Source of the DNA: Mixta tenebrionis
GTDB taxonomy: Bacteria > Pseudomonadota > Gammaproteobacteria > Enterobacterales > Enterobacteriaceae
NCBI RefSeq assembly: GCF_006517625.1
Contig: NZ_VHQI01000002.1
Coordinates: 261,778 to 325,777 of the forward strand
Direction of reading: 5' to 3'
DNA: 64,000 nt
In this document: positions 1 to 9,320 of the stretch, piece after piece
Layout: each line of letters opens with the position of its first letter
How positions within the stretch are numbered: the first letter of the stretch is position 1
The notes under the pieces: generated by a model
What the model was told of the DNA's origin: nothing
The model's input: only the letters and a program-made list of their open reading frames with translations
Databases searched by the model: none
Made by a program: the position numbers and the translations under genes

Positions 1-1
1 C

Positions 2-403
2 CTGAACAAAGCGGGCGAGGTCAGCGCTATTGGGCTGATCCGTACCCGCCTCGGCGAGCCGGGCAAAGATGGACGTCGACGCCCGCAGCCGATTGCCGGT
101 TCTGAGTTTGAACTGGCTGCCGATGTATTAATCATGGCCTTCGGCTTCCAGCCGCACGCGATGCCGTGGCTGAGCGGTCACGGCGTTGATTTCGACGACT
201 GGGGCCTGATCAAAACCGGCGGCAGCGGACGGCTGACGACCCAGACCAGCCACGACAAAGTTTTCGCCGGCGGCGATGCGGTACACGGCGCGGATCTGGT
301 GGTCACGGCGATGGCGGCCGGACGTCAGGCGGCGCGCGATATGTTGACCCGGTTTGCAACAGCGCGCAGGCAGGTTAATAAGGCGCAAGCGGAGGCGCTA
401 TGA
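2..403 (+). CDS. AegA/YgfT-family oxidoreductase, C-terminal part
   Basis: This is the last ~133 codons of a protein that begins before the window; the frame is open from base 2. The residues resemble the C-terminal FAD/NADPH-binding half of GltD-like flavoproteins. They include a GFQPH segment and the late FAD motif around VFAGGDAVHGADLVVTAMAAG, where the Asp contacts FAD in this family. In enterobacteria AegA and YgfT fuse ferredoxin domains to such a GltD module and are linked to formate-dependent urate use. The TGA stop overlaps the ATG of the next ferredoxin gene (ATGA), so the two are probably translationally coupled and act together. A glutamate synthase small subunit is the alternative, but the ferredoxin partner favours AegA/YgfT. 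Confidence 0.7.
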   Translation: MNKAGEVSAIGLIRTRLGEPGKDGRRRPQPIAGSEFELAADVLIMAFGFQPHAMPWLSGHGVDFDDWGLIKTGGSGRLTTQTSHDKVFAGGDAVHGADLVVTAMAAGRQAARDMLTRFATARRQVNKAQAEAL

Positions 404-900
404 ACGAATTTATCCTTGCCGACGCCAATATGTGCATCGGCTGCCGTACCTGTGAAATCGCCTGTTCGCTGGCGCATTCGTCGCAGGCGACGCTGGATCA
501 CGGCAACTTTTACCCGCGGCTGGTGGTTAACAAGCTCAGCGAGGTCAGCGTGCCGGTAATGTGCCACCAGTGCGATAACGCACCCTGCGTTTCCGTCTGC
601 CCGACGGCGGCGCTGACGCGCGGCAAGCGCTCCGTCGAGGCGGATGCTTCGCGCTGCATCGGCTGTCTCAGCTGTATGGTGGCCTGTCCGTTCGGCGTGA
701 TAAGCATCGAGTCGCCGCCGGCAACGGCGGGTTTTTCCATTATCAAATGCGATCTTTGCGCCAGCCGCGAGGCCGGGCCGGCCTGCGTTGAGGTGTGTCC
801 CACCTTTGCGCTTAAAAAGACCCTGCCGGTCAAGCTGGATGAGCTGAAAACGCAGCGGCGGGAAAGCACCGCGTTTCAGCGTCCGGCAGGCAAGCGTTAA
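400..900 (+). CDS. HydN/YgfS-like 4Fe-4S dicluster electron-transfer protein
   Basis: The 166-residue protein carries four cysteine groups typical of HydN/HycB-type ferredoxins: CIGCRTCEIAC near the N terminus, CHQCDNAPCVSVCP, CIGCLSCMVACPFGV, and CDLC...ACVEVCP. Together they can bind four [4Fe-4S] clusters. There is no signal peptide, so it is cytoplasmic. The start overlaps the stop of the upstream AegA/YgfT-like gene by four bases. The pairing matches the ygfS-ygfT and hydN/aegA type arrangement, where the small protein feeds electrons to or from the flavoprotein. HydN, YgfS and HycB cannot be separated from sequence alone. Confidence 0.85.
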   Translation: MNEFILADANMCIGCRTCEIACSLAHSSQATLDHGNFYPRLVVNKLSEVSVPVMCHQCDNAPCVSVCPTAALTRGKRSVEADASRCIGCLSCMVACPFGVISIESPPATAGFSIIKCDLCASREAGPACVEVCPTFALKKTLPVKLDELKTQRRESTAFQRPAGKR

Positions 901-1060
901 TCCCTTCCTCTTCCACGCGTTCGCAGCGGGCCGCCTGTCGCGGCCTCGTTGTTCGCCTTACGAAAAAGCAAAGCTGACGCTACGGCTTATACTGATTCTC
1001 ACTGCGTGACAGGCGGTCCGCGCTGCGGCGGCCTGCGGTTTGCTGACGATGGAGAGAATC

Positions 1061-1612
1061 ATGACGCTGCGTACGGCGCTGCTGCTGCTGGGCGGACTGC
1101 CCTTTTTTGCCCCGGCCCATAACTTTGTTACCGGAGAGCGCGTGGCGCCGGTTGGCGTCGCCGAACGCGGCGAGCTGTTGCTGCATCAGGGCGAGCCGGT
1201 CTGGCGCAGCTGGAACAGCGCGCGGCTCAGCGGGACGCCCGGCGTGGTATTGCATATGGCGGGCCGCCTGTCGGCGAAATCTCTCAACGCTCCGCTTATC
1301 GACGCTATTCATCAGGCCGCTTTTCCTACCGATAAGCTGCATCTCACCACCATTGTTAATACCGACGACGCCATTCCCGGCAGCGCGCTGTTCGTGCGCC
1401 GCAGCCTGGAACAGAGCAAGCGGCAAAGCCCTGCGGCACGCTTTGTGGTTGATGAACGCGGAGTCGTCAGCCGTGCCTGGCGGCTGGCGGCGGGCGGGTC
1501 CGCCGTGGTAGTGCTCGATCGGACAGGCAGGGTCTGTTTTGCGAAAGATGGCGCGCTAACGCCAGCGGAAGTGCAGCGGGTGATGCTGCTGCTGCGCCAG
1601 CTGGCGCCGTGA
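1061..1612 (+). CDS. ytfJ: YtfJ family periplasmic protein
   Basis: The product is 183 residues with an N-terminal signal peptide (MTLRTALLLLGGLPFFAPAH). Family landmarks are GERVAPVGVAERGEL, the TTIVNTDDAIPGS block, and VVLDRTGRVCFAKDGALTP near the C terminus. This matches enterobacterial YtfJ, a thioredoxin-fold periplasmic protein of unknown role. An ATG 21 bases upstream is open, but the start at 1061 is preceded by GGAGAG at good spacing and begins the signal peptide directly. It is a single gene between the ferredoxin gene and the carotenoid cluster. Confidence 0.85.
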   Translation: MTLRTALLLLGGLPFFAPAHNFVTGERVAPVGVAERGELLLHQGEPVWRSWNSARLSGTPGVVLHMAGRLSAKSLNAPLIDAIHQAAFPTDKLHLTTIVNTDDAIPGSALFVRRSLEQSKRQSPAARFVVDERGVVSRAWRLAAGGSAVVVLDRTGRVCFAKDGALTPAEVQRVMLLLRQLAP

Positions 1613-1845
1613 GATATGTTAAATCCATGTAAATAATGGTGTCGCGGCGGCGGCGCAAAAGGAAATTTCTGAATATTGCGCTACGCTTTGCAAATAGCAC
1701 AGGACAGAAAGGCGTGCGGACAAGCCGTTGTTCAGTCAGCAAAAGTTCTGCTCTGCTATCAACGTAATACAGTCATTGCGGCTTTCCCATCGCCGTCAGC
1801 ATGCGCTGCTGTATCTACAGCCACGACGAGGAACCAGGGGCAGTA

Positions 1846-2796
1846 ATGATCAATGCTAACGCCGATCGCGGCGTCAACCATGAAGATGAGCTGCGGGCGC
1901 TGCGCGAAGCGCTGCAAATTCGTCTGGAGCAGCTGCTGCCGCCGGGCGAGCAGCAGGATCTGGTTTACAGCGCCATGCGCGAAGGCACGCTGGCGGCAGG
2001 CAAGCGCGTGCGCCCGCTGCTGCTGGTGCTGACGGCGCGCGATCTCGGCTGCCGCGCCGATCGGCCCGGCCTGATCGATCTCGCCTGCGCCGTGGAGATG
2101 GTGCACGCCGCCTCGCTGATGCTTGATGATATTCCCTGTATGGATAACGCGCTGCTGCGGCGCGGGCGTCCCACTATTCACCGTCAGTATGGCGAAAACG
2201 TCGCTATTCTTGCCGCCGTGGCGCTGCTGAGCCGCGCCTTCGGCGTGGTGGCGGAGGCGCAGTCGCTGCCGCACGCCTGTAAAACCCAGGCGGTGGCGGA
2301 GCTTTCTGGCGCGGTAGGGCTGCAGGGACTGGTGCAGGGCCAGTTTCTCGATCTTAACGAGGGCGGCCAGGCGCGCACTCCTGAAGCGATAGTCCTGGCT
2401 AATGAACTGAAAACCAGCCGCCTGTTTGACGCCACGCTGCAAATGGCGGCGATCGTCGCCGACGCCTCGCCGCAGGCGCGACAGCGGCTGCGCTGCTTCG
2501 CGCAGGATCTGGGACAGGCGTTCCAGCTGCTGGACGATTTGGCCGACGGCCTGAGCGGCACTGGTAAAGATATTAATAAAGATCAGGGTAAATCGACGCT
2601 GGTCGCCCTGCTGGGCGCCGAGGAGGTACAGCAGCGGCTGCGCACCCATCTGCGCAGCGCCGACGAACATCTCGCCAGCGCCTGCCATCAGGGCGCCGCC
2701 ACGCGCCGCTTTATGCATGCCTGGTTTGACAGGCAGCTGGCGCGCTTCGGCCAGGACAACGGGCTATCACGGGATGCTATCTCTACTGGAGCGTGA
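1846..2796 (+). CDS. crtE: Geranylgeranyl diphosphate synthase
   Basis: The 316-residue protein catalyses chain elongation of FPP/DMAPP with IPP to C20 GGPP, the first committed step of carotenoid synthesis. The first aspartate-rich motif is seen in LMLDDIPCMDNALLRRGRP and the second in QLLDDLADG. A KRVRP substrate-binding segment lies near residue 50. The start at 1846 follows AGGGG; an upstream ATG at 1801 is in frame but has no ribosome-binding site. The stop codon abuts the ATG of idi at 2797 with no gap. It leads the six-gene crt operon, whose members overlap or abut. Confidence 0.95.
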   Translation: MINANADRGVNHEDELRALREALQIRLEQLLPPGEQQDLVYSAMREGTLAAGKRVRPLLLVLTARDLGCRADRPGLIDLACAVEMVHAASLMLDDIPCMDNALLRRGRPTIHRQYGENVAILAAVALLSRAFGVVAEAQSLPHACKTQAVAELSGAVGLQGLVQGQFLDLNEGGQARTPEAIVLANELKTSRLFDATLQMAAIVADASPQARQRLRCFAQDLGQAFQLLDDLADGLSGTGKDINKDQGKSTLVALLGAEEVQQRLRTHLRSADEHLASACHQGAATRRFMHAWFDRQLARFGQDNGLSRDAISTGA

Positions 2797-3834
2797 ATGA
2801 AGGACCGGGAACTGACCCAGCGTAAGAACGATCACCTGGATATCGTACTGAATAGCGCGCTGAATACGCGGCATACCGGTTTTGAGCAGTGGCGTTTTGA
2901 ACACTGCGCGCTGCCGGAGCTGGATCTGGACGCTATCGATCTGCGCAGCGCGCTGTTTGGCAAGGCGCTGCGGGCGCCGCTGCTGATCAGCTCGATGACC
3001 GGCGGCGCCAGCCGCGCCAGAGAGATTAACCGTCATCTGGCGGAGGCGGCCCAGACGCTGGGACTGGCAATGGGCGTCGGTTCGCAGCGGGTAGCGCTGG
3101 AAAGCGACGACAGCTGGGGCTTAACCCGCGAGCTGCGTCAGGTCGCGCCCGATATTCCGCTGCTCGCCAATCTTGGCGCCGCACAGATTGCGGGCCGCAG
3201 CGGCATTGACTACGCGCGTCGCGCCGTTGAGATGATCGAGGCGGACGCGCTGATTATTCACCTTAACCCGCTGCAGGAGGCGTTGCAGGGCGGCGGCGAT
3301 CGCGACTGGCGCGGCGTGCTGACGGCGATTGCCCGGACGGTGGATGCCTTGCCGGTGCCGGTGGTGGTGAAAGAGGTAGGCGCCGGCATTTCCGTACCGG
3401 CGGCGCGCCAGCTGGCGGAGGCGGGCGTGACGATGCTGGATGTGGCGGGAGCCGGCGGCACCAGCTGGGCGGCGGTGGAGGGCGCGCGCGCCGCCACGCC
3501 GCGCGCGCGCGCCGTGGCGATGGCTTTTGCCGACTGGGGCATTCCCACCGCCGAGGCGCTGCTCTCACTGCATCAGCATTTACCGCAGATGCCGCTGATC
3601 GCCTCTGGCGGCGTGCGCGACGGCATCGACGTGGCGAAAGCGCTGCGGCTTGGCGCGATGCTGGCAGGCCAGGCGGCGGGCGTGCTCGGCAGCGCCACCG
3701 CCTCCAGCGAGGCGGTAATCGCCCACTTTCAGATCGTGATCGATCAGTTAAGGATCGTCTGTTTCTGTACCGGCAGCGCCAGCCTGGCTGCGCTGCGTCA
3801 GGCGCCGCTGCTGCGCGTCAGGGATGAGGTATGA
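2797..3834 (+). CDS. fni: Isopentenyl-diphosphate delta-isomerase, type 2 (FMN)
   Basis: The 345-residue TIM-barrel protein interconverts IPP and DMAPP, balancing the C5 supply for CrtE. Type 2 features are an N-terminal RKNDHLDI segment, [23 protein letters not shown] (with the catalytic Gln), [10 protein letters not shown], and the FMN phosphate-binding IASGGVRDG. It needs FMN and NADPH and is unrelated to the type 1 Idi of E. coli. Placement between crtE and crtX is the Pantoea agglomerans arrangement. Its stop overlaps the crtX start by four bases. Confidence 0.95.
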   Translation: MKDRELTQRKNDHLDIVLNSALNTRHTGFEQWRFEHCALPELDLDAIDLRSALFGKALRAPLLISSMTGGASRAREINRHLAEAAQTLGLAMGVGSQRVALESDDSWGLTRELRQVAPDIPLLANLGAAQIAGRSGIDYARRAVEMIEADALIIHLNPLQEALQGGGDRDWRGVLTAIARTVDALPVPVVVKEVGAGISVPAARQLAEAGVTMLDVAGAGGTSWAAVEGARAATPRARAVAMAFADWGIPTAEALLSLHQHLPQMPLIASGGVRDGIDVAKALRLGAMLAGQAAGVLGSATASSEAVIAHFQIVIDQLRIVCFCTGSASLAALRQAPLLRVRDEV

Positions 3835-5099
3835 GCCACTTTGCGATTATCGCGCCGCCGTTTTACAGCCATGTGCGGGCGCTGCAGGCGCTGGCGCAGC
3901 AGCTGATGGCGCGCGGCCATCGTATCACCTTTATGCAGCAGACAGAGGCGGGCGCGCTGCTTAGCGATGCGCGTATCGCTTTTTATCCGCTGGGCGCGCG
4001 CAGCCATCCGCCGGGCAGCCTGGCGCGCACGCTGCGCTTAACCGCGCATCCGGCCGGACCGGGCCTGCTTCGGCTGATTGACGATCTGGCGAACACTACC
4101 GATATGCTCTGTCGCGAGCTGCCCGCCGCGCTGCAGCAGGCGGGAGTGGACGGCGTGATCGCCGATCAGATGGAGGCGGCGGGCGGGCTGGTGGCGGAAG
4201 CGCTGGGGCTGCCCTTTGTCTCGGTGGCCTGCGCGCTACCGGTAAATCGCGAGCCGGATCTGCCGTTGCCGGTTATGCCGTTTCTCTATGCCCGCGGCGC
4301 GCGCGGCCGCCGGCGCTGTCTTGTTAGTACGCGCATTTATGACTGGCTGATGCGGCGCCACGGCAGCGTGCTGGCGCGCCACGCCCGCGCCTTTGGGCTG
4401 GGCGAGCGGCGGGCGCTGCATGAGTGTCTGTCGCCGCTGGCGCAAATCAGCCAGACGCTGGCGGCGCTCGATTTCCCCCGTCGCCAGCCGCCGCCGCAGT
4501 TTCACGCCGTTGGCCCGCTGCGCGCCATTTTCACGCCCTCTGCGCCGCAAGCTGAAAACCAGAAGAGGCCGCTGGTATTCGCTTCGCTGGGCACCCTGCA
4601 GGGGCATCGCTATTCGCTGTTCCGCGCTATTGCGCACGCCAGCCGCCGCCTTGATGCGCAGCTGGTGATTGCCCACTGCGGCGGGCTTAACGCTGCGCAG
4701 GCCGCCAGCCTGGCGGCGCCCGGCGCGGTTGAGGTCACCGATTTCGCCGATCAGCCGGCGCTGCTGCGGCAGGCGCAGGCGGTGATTAGCCACGGCGGGC
4801 TGAATACGGTAATGGATGCGGTAGAGAGCGCCACGCCGATACTGGCGATTCCGCTGGCTTTCGATCAGCCGGGCGTCGCCGCGCGCGTGGTTTATCGCGG
4901 CATTGGACGCCGCGCCTCCCGCTTCGCCGGCAGCGGCACGCTGGCTGCTCATCTGGATGCGCTGCTTACCGATGACGGCTACCGGCAGCGGCTGCTGCTG
5001 ATGCAGGCGCAGCTGCGCCAGGCGGGCGGCGTCAGGCGCGCGGCGGATATCGTGGAACAGGCGCTGGGCGAACGGCGTCCGGTTCTGGCGGCTTCATGA
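3831..5099 (+). CDS. crtX: Zeaxanthin glucosyltransferase
   Basis: The 422-residue GT1-family enzyme transfers glucose from UDP-glucose to the hydroxyls of zeaxanthin, giving mono- and diglucosides. The N-terminal half begins [20 protein letters not shown]. The C-terminal sugar-nucleotide region contains the family signature [19 protein letters not shown] followed by [16 protein letters not shown]. The gene overlaps idi by four bases and crtY by four bases, so it is co-translated within the operon. Its presence makes zeaxanthin diglucoside the predicted end product. Confidence 0.93.
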   Translation: MSHFAIIAPPFYSHVRALQALAQQLMARGHRITFMQQTEAGALLSDARIAFYPLGARSHPPGSLARTLRLTAHPAGPGLLRLIDDLANTTDMLCRELPAALQQAGVDGVIADQMEAAGGLVAEALGLPFVSVACALPVNREPDLPLPVMPFLYARGARGRRRCLVSTRIYDWLMRRHGSVLARHARAFGLGERRALHECLSPLAQISQTLAALDFPRRQPPPQFHAVGPLRAIFTPSAPQAENQKRPLVFASLGTLQGHRYSLFRAIAHASRRLDAQLVIAHCGGLNAAQAASLAAPGAVEVTDFADQPALLRQAQAVISHGGLNTVMDAVESATPILAIPLAFDQPGVAARVVYRGIGRRASRFAGSGTLAAHLDALLTDDGYRQRLLLMQAQLRQAGGVRRAADIVEQALGERRPVLAAS

Positions 5100-6277
5100 T
5101 GAGCGGGCAGCCCTGGGATTTGATACTGGTCGGCGGCGGGCTGGCGAACGGGCTTATCGCCTGGCGACTGCGCCAGCGTCAGCCGCAGCTGCGTCTGCTG
5201 CTGCTGGAGGCGGAACAGCAGGCGGGCGGCAATCACACCTGGTCATTTCATCAGGGCGATATTACGCCCGCGCAGCACGCCTGGCTGGCGCCGCTGGTGG
5301 CGCACCGCTGGACGGGCTACGAGGTTCGCTTTCCGGCGCTGACGCGCAAGCTCGACGGCGATTACCTGAGCATCACCTCCGCGCATTTTGCCCGGCAGCT
5401 GGGCGAGGCGCTGGGCGACAGCCTGCGCTGCGGCGCGGCGGTCAGCGCCGTGACGCCGACAGAGGTGACGCTGGCGGACGGACAGCAGCTGCGCGCCGCG
5501 GCGGTAATTGACGGGCGCGGCTACCGCCCAGGCGCGCATCTGCAGGTGGGACTACAGGCGTTTCTCGGCCAGCAGTGGCGGCTGAGCGAGCCGCACGGCC
5601 TGACGCGTCCGCTGCTGATGGACGCCACGGTAGATCAGTCGGCGGGCTATCGTTTTGTTTATACGCTGCCGCTGTCGCCCGTTGAGCTGCTGATTGAGGA
5701 TACGCACTATATCGATCGCGCCACGCTGGATATCACGCGCGCGCGCCGGCAGATCGTTGACTATGCGGCGGCGCAGGGCTGGCAGCTGGCGCAGCTGCAG
5801 CGGGAAGAGCAGGGCAATTTGCCGATTACGCTGACCGGCGACTGCCGGGCCTTCTGGCGTCAGGCGGCGGGCCAGCCGTGCAGCGGGCTGCGCGCCGGGC
5901 TGTTTCACTCCACCACCGGCTATTCGCTGCCGCAGGCGGTCGCGCTGGCGGATCTGCTTGCCGATCGGCGCGATTTCTCCGCAGAGCCGCTGTTCGCCGC
6001 GATTCGCGACTACGCTATACGGCAGTGGCGGCGCCAGCGTTTTTTTCGCCTGCTTAACCGCATGTTGTTTCTGGCCGGGCGCGCCGATGAGCGCTGGCGG
6101 GTGATGCAGCGTTTTTATCGATTAAATGACGGGTTAATCGCCCGTTTTTACGCCGGTCAGCTAACGCTGGCCGACAAGGCGCGGATTCTGACGGGCAAGC
6201 CGCCGGTGCCGGTTGGCGCAGCCTTCAGAGCCGTAATGAAACAGACTTCGCGGCTGCGAGCGTTCAGTGATGAATAA
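5096..6277 (+). CDS. crtY: Lycopene beta-cyclase
   Basis: The 393-residue flavoprotein cyclises both ends of lycopene to beta-carotene. The dinucleotide-binding motif DLILVGGGLANGLIAWRL is at the N terminus, and the conserved GGNHTWSFH segment lies near residue 44. GYSLPQAV is the late motif. Two adjacent ATG codons (5096 and 5099) are possible starts; both lie in the overlap with the crtX stop. The crtI start lies inside its last codons. Confidence 0.93.
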   Translation: MMSGQPWDLILVGGGLANGLIAWRLRQRQPQLRLLLLEAEQQAGGNHTWSFHQGDITPAQHAWLAPLVAHRWTGYEVRFPALTRKLDGDYLSITSAHFARQLGEALGDSLRCGAAVSAVTPTEVTLADGQQLRAAAVIDGRGYRPGAHLQVGLQAFLGQQWRLSEPHGLTRPLLMDATVDQSAGYRFVYTLPLSPVELLIEDTHYIDRATLDITRARRQIVDYAAAQGWQLAQLQREEQGNLPITLTGDCRAFWRQAAGQPCSGLRAGLFHSTTGYSLPQAVALADLLADRRDFSAEPLFAAIRDYAIRQWRRQRFFRLLNRMLFLAGRADERWRVMQRFYRLNDGLIARFYAGQLTLADKARILTGKPPVPVGAAFRAVMKQTSRLRAFSDE

Positions 6278-7751
6278 AACCGTAGTAATCGGCGCCGGTT
6301 TCGGCGGCCTGGCTTTAGCGATCCGCCTGCAGGCGGCGGGCATTCCTACTTTGCTGCTGGAGCAGCGTGATAAGCCGGGCGGGCGCGCCTATGTTTATCA
6401 GGATCGGGGCTTTACCTTTGACGCCGGCCCGACGGTGATCACCGATCCCAGCGCCATCGAAGAGCTGTTTACGCTGGCGGGCAAGCGTATGTCCGACTAT
6501 GTCGATCTGCTGCCGGTCGCCCCTTTTTATCGCCTCTGCTGGGAAACGGGTCAGGTATTTGACTATGACAACCACCAGGCGCGGCTGGAGGAGCAGATTC
6601 GCCGCTTTAATCCACGCGATGTCGAAGGCTACCGGCGCTTTCTCGCCTATTCGCAGGCGGTGTTTAAAGAGGGCTATCTGAAGCTGGGCACGGTGCCCTT
6701 TCTCTCCTTTCGCGATATGCTGCGCGCCGGGCCGCAGCTGGCGCGGCTGCAGGCGTGGCGCAGCGTTTACAGTATGGTGGCGAAATTTATCGAGGATGAG
6801 CGCCTGCGCGAAGCGTTCTCGTTTCATTCGCTGCTGGTGGGCGGCAATCCCTTCGCCACTTCTTCCATCTATACGTTGATTCATGCGCTGGAGCGCGAGT
6901 GGGGCGTCTGGTTCGCTCGCGGCGGTACCGGCGCGCTGGTGCAGGGGCTGGTGCGGCTGTTTCAGGATCTCGGCGGCACGCTGGAGCTGAATGCGCAGGT
7001 TGATCGGCTGGAGACGGAAGGCGCGCAAATCCGCGCCGTGCGGCTGGCGGACGGGCGGCTGATCGAAACGGCGGCGGTCGCTTCCAACGCCGACGTGGTG
7101 CATACCTACGAGAAGCTGCTGGGACATCATCCTGCCGGCGCGGCGCGCGCTAAATCGCTGAAGCGTAAGCGGATGAGCAATTCGCTGTTCGTCATCTACT
7201 TTGGCCTGAATCATCATCACAGCCAGCTGGCGCATCACACCGTCTGCTTTGGCCCGCGCTATAAGGCGTTGATTGAGGATATCTTTAACCGCGATACGCT
7301 GTCGGAGGATTTTTCCCTCTACCTGCATGCGCCCTGCGTAACCGATCCGTCGCTGGCGCCGCCCGGCTGCGGCAGCTATTACGTGCTGGCGCCGGTGCCG
7401 CATCTCGGCACCGCCGACCTCGACTGGACGGTGGAAGGGCCGCGCCTGCGCGACCGTATTTTCGCCTATCTGGAACAGCACTATATGCCCGGCCTGCGCA
7501 GCCAGCTGGTGACGCAGCGGATGTTTACGCCGTTTGATTTTCGCGATCGGCTCAGCGCTCATCACGGCTCGGCGTTTTCCATCGAGCCGATTCTGCGCCA
7601 GAGCGCCTGGTTACGTCCGCATAATCGCGACAGCCAGATTCCTAACCTTTACCTGGTCGGCGCGGGCACTCATCCGGGCGCCGGCATTCCTGGCGTAATT
7701 GGTTCGGCCAAGGCGACAGCGGGGCTGATGCTGGAGACCTTAAGCCGATGA
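6270..7751 (+). CDS. crtI: Phytoene desaturase (lycopene-forming)
   Basis: The 493-residue FAD enzyme carries out four desaturations of phytoene to all-trans lycopene. The N-terminal Rossmann motif is VVIGAGFGGLALAIRLQAAG, followed by LLEQRDKPGGRAYVY and TFDAGPTVITDPSA. The C-terminal bacterial-type carotenoid dehydrogenase signature NLYLVGAGTHPGAGIPGV is present. The ATG at 6270 is chosen over the in-frame GTG at 6267; it overlaps the end of crtY. Its stop overlaps the crtB start by four bases. Confidence 0.95.
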   Translation: MNKTVVIGAGFGGLALAIRLQAAGIPTLLLEQRDKPGGRAYVYQDRGFTFDAGPTVITDPSAIEELFTLAGKRMSDYVDLLPVAPFYRLCWETGQVFDYDNHQARLEEQIRRFNPRDVEGYRRFLAYSQAVFKEGYLKLGTVPFLSFRDMLRAGPQLARLQAWRSVYSMVAKFIEDERLREAFSFHSLLVGGNPFATSSIYTLIHALEREWGVWFARGGTGALVQGLVRLFQDLGGTLELNAQVDRLETEGAQIRAVRLADGRLIETAAVASNADVVHTYEKLLGHHPAGAARAKSLKRKRMSNSLFVIYFGLNHHHSQLAHHTVCFGPRYKALIEDIFNRDTLSEDFSLYLHAPCVTDPSLAPPGCGSYYVLAPVPHLGTADLDWTVEGPRLRDRIFAYLEQHYMPGLRSQLVTQRMFTPFDFRDRLSAHHGSAFSIEPILRQSAWLRPHNRDSQIPNLYLVGAGTHPGAGIPGVIGSAKATAGLMLETLSR

Positions 7752-8704
7752 ACCGTAACCTGATGGATCACGCGACCGAGACGATGGCGGCAGGCTCAAA
7801 GAGTTTCGCTGCCGCCGCAAAGCTGTTTGACGCCCGCACCCGGCGCAGCGCGCTGATGCTTTATGCCTGGTGCCGCTACTGTGACGATGTTATCGATGGA
7901 CAGGCGCTGGGGTTTCGCGCGGCGGCGGCGCTGAGCGGCAGCGCAGCGCAGCGGCTGACGATGTTGAAAACCGAGACGCAGCGCGCTTTCGCCGGAGCGG
8001 AGATGCAGGAGCCCGCTTTCGCCGCCTTTCAGGAGGTGGCGACCCGTCATGCTATTCCACCGCAGCAGGCGTTCGATCACCTGGAAGGTTTTGCGATGGA
8101 CGTGCGCGCAACGCATTATGAGACGTTTGCCGATACGCTGCGCTACTGTTATCACGTGGCGGGCGTGGTGGGGTTGATGATGGCGCGCGTAATGGGCGTG
8201 CGCAATGAGGCGGTGTTGGATCGCGCCTGCGATCTGGGGCTGGCGTTTCAGCTGACCAATATCGCCCGCGATATTGTCGAGGATGCTGAAGCAGGACGCT
8301 GCTATTTACCGGCGCAGTGGCTGGCGGAAGAGGGGATGACGGCGCAGCAGCTGACCGATCCCGCCTGTCGTGAGAAGCTGGCGCGGCTGGCGGCGCGGCT
8401 GGTGGCCGCCGCTGAGCCTTATTATGCTTCGGCGCAGCTTGGGCTGGCCGGATTACCGTTGCGCAGCGCCTGGGCTATCGCCACGGCGCATGGCGTATAT
8501 CGGGAGATAGGGATCAAAGTTAGCGCCGCCGGACCACAAGCCTGGGATAAGCGCCAGGGCACCAGCCGCGCGCAGAAGTTTATTCTGTTAATCAAGGGTG
8601 CGGGGCTGGCGCTTAATTCTCGCCTCGCCTCGATGCCGCCGCGCGCGCCCGATCTCTGGCAGCGTCCGCATCGGACGCCAGGTCATGAGGGGTTTCCGTC
8701 TTAG
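7748..8704 (+). CDS. crtB: Phytoene synthase
   Basis: The 318-residue enzyme condenses two GGPP molecules head-to-head to phytoene. The first Asp-rich motif is in YAWCRYCDDVIDG and the second in QLTNIARDIVEDAEAGRCYLP, which is the squalene/phytoene synthase signature. It is the last gene of the crtE-crtB operon. Its 3' end runs into the convergent crtZ: the two coding regions overlap by 92 bp tail to tail. Confidence 0.95.
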   Translation: MNRNLMDHATETMAAGSKSFAAAAKLFDARTRRSALMLYAWCRYCDDVIDGQALGFRAAAALSGSAAQRLTMLKTETQRAFAGAEMQEPAFAAFQEVATRHAIPPQQAFDHLEGFAMDVRATHYETFADTLRYCYHVAGVVGLMMARVMGVRNEAVLDRACDLGLAFQLTNIARDIVEDAEAGRCYLPAQWLAEEGMTAQQLTDPACREKLARLAARLVAAAEPYYASAQLGLAGLPLRSAWAIATAHGVYREIGIKVSAAGPQAWDKRQGTSRAQKFILLIKGAGLALNSRLASMPPRAPDLWQRPHRTPGHEGFPS

Positions 8705-9185
8705 TGTTTCGCGCTCTGCGCTGGTTATATGCGCGCAGCGTCGCCTGTAATTTTTCCAGCGGCGGCGCATAGAGAAAACCGAAGGAGACGCAGTCCGCTT
8801 TGCCGCGTACCGCATGATGCAGGCGATGCGCCATATAGAGCCTGCGCAGATAGCCGCGCCGGGGAATATAGCGAAACGGCCAGCGCTGATGCACCAGGCC
8901 GTCATGCACCATAAAGTAGAGCGCGCCATAGAGCGTCATGCCTGCGCCGATCCACTGTAGCGGCCAGACGCCGGCGGTGCCGATGGCGATCAGCGCGATC
9001 GCCATCATGGCAAAGAGCAGGGCGTAGAGGTCGTTAACTTCGAACCAGCCGGTGCGCGGTTCATGGTGTGAAAGGTGCCAGCCCCAGCCCCATCCGTGCA
9101 TGATGTGTTTATGCGCCAGCGTTGCTACCACTTCCATTATCGCCACGGTCGCCAGCACAATCAGGGTATTCCACAGCACAAGCAT
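8613..9185 (-). CDS. crtZ: Beta-carotene 3-hydroxylase
   Basis: The 190-residue membrane di-iron hydroxylase adds 3-hydroxyls to both rings of beta-carotene, giving zeaxanthin for CrtX. Four histidine clusters typical of the family are visible: HKHIMH, HLSHH, HDGLVH and HRLHHAV. Hydrophobic helices lie at residues ~3-20 and ~52-90. It is convergent to the crt operon, as in Pantoea, and needs its own promoter in 9186-9320. The C-terminal ~30 residues are charged and low in conservation, and their codons overlap the end of crtB. Confidence 0.94.
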   Translation of the reverse strand: MLVLWNTLIVLATVAIMEVVATLAHKHIMHGWGWGWHLSHHEPRTGWFEVNDLYALLFAMMAIALIAIGTAGVWPLQWIGAGMTLYGALYFMVHDGLVHQRWPFRYIPRRGYLRRLYMAHRLHHAVRGKADCVSFGFLYAPPLEKLQATLRAYNQRRARNTKTETPHDLASDADAARDRARAAASRRGEN

Positions 9186-9320
9186 CGTTACTCCTTGTTT
9201 TTCCGGATGGGTTACGCATCCAGCGTCCGGCAGCGCGTCACGCCACTTAATGGTCAGATGCTGAGTATAGCAACAGAGTCGCCAGGCTGCCGCAGCGGGG
9301 CCGGAGGCGAAGGCGTGTGA

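Noticed and set aside
6315-7565. 416-codon open frame antisense to crtI
   Set aside because: crtI on the plus strand is unmistakable; the antisense translation is low-complexity and has no family features.
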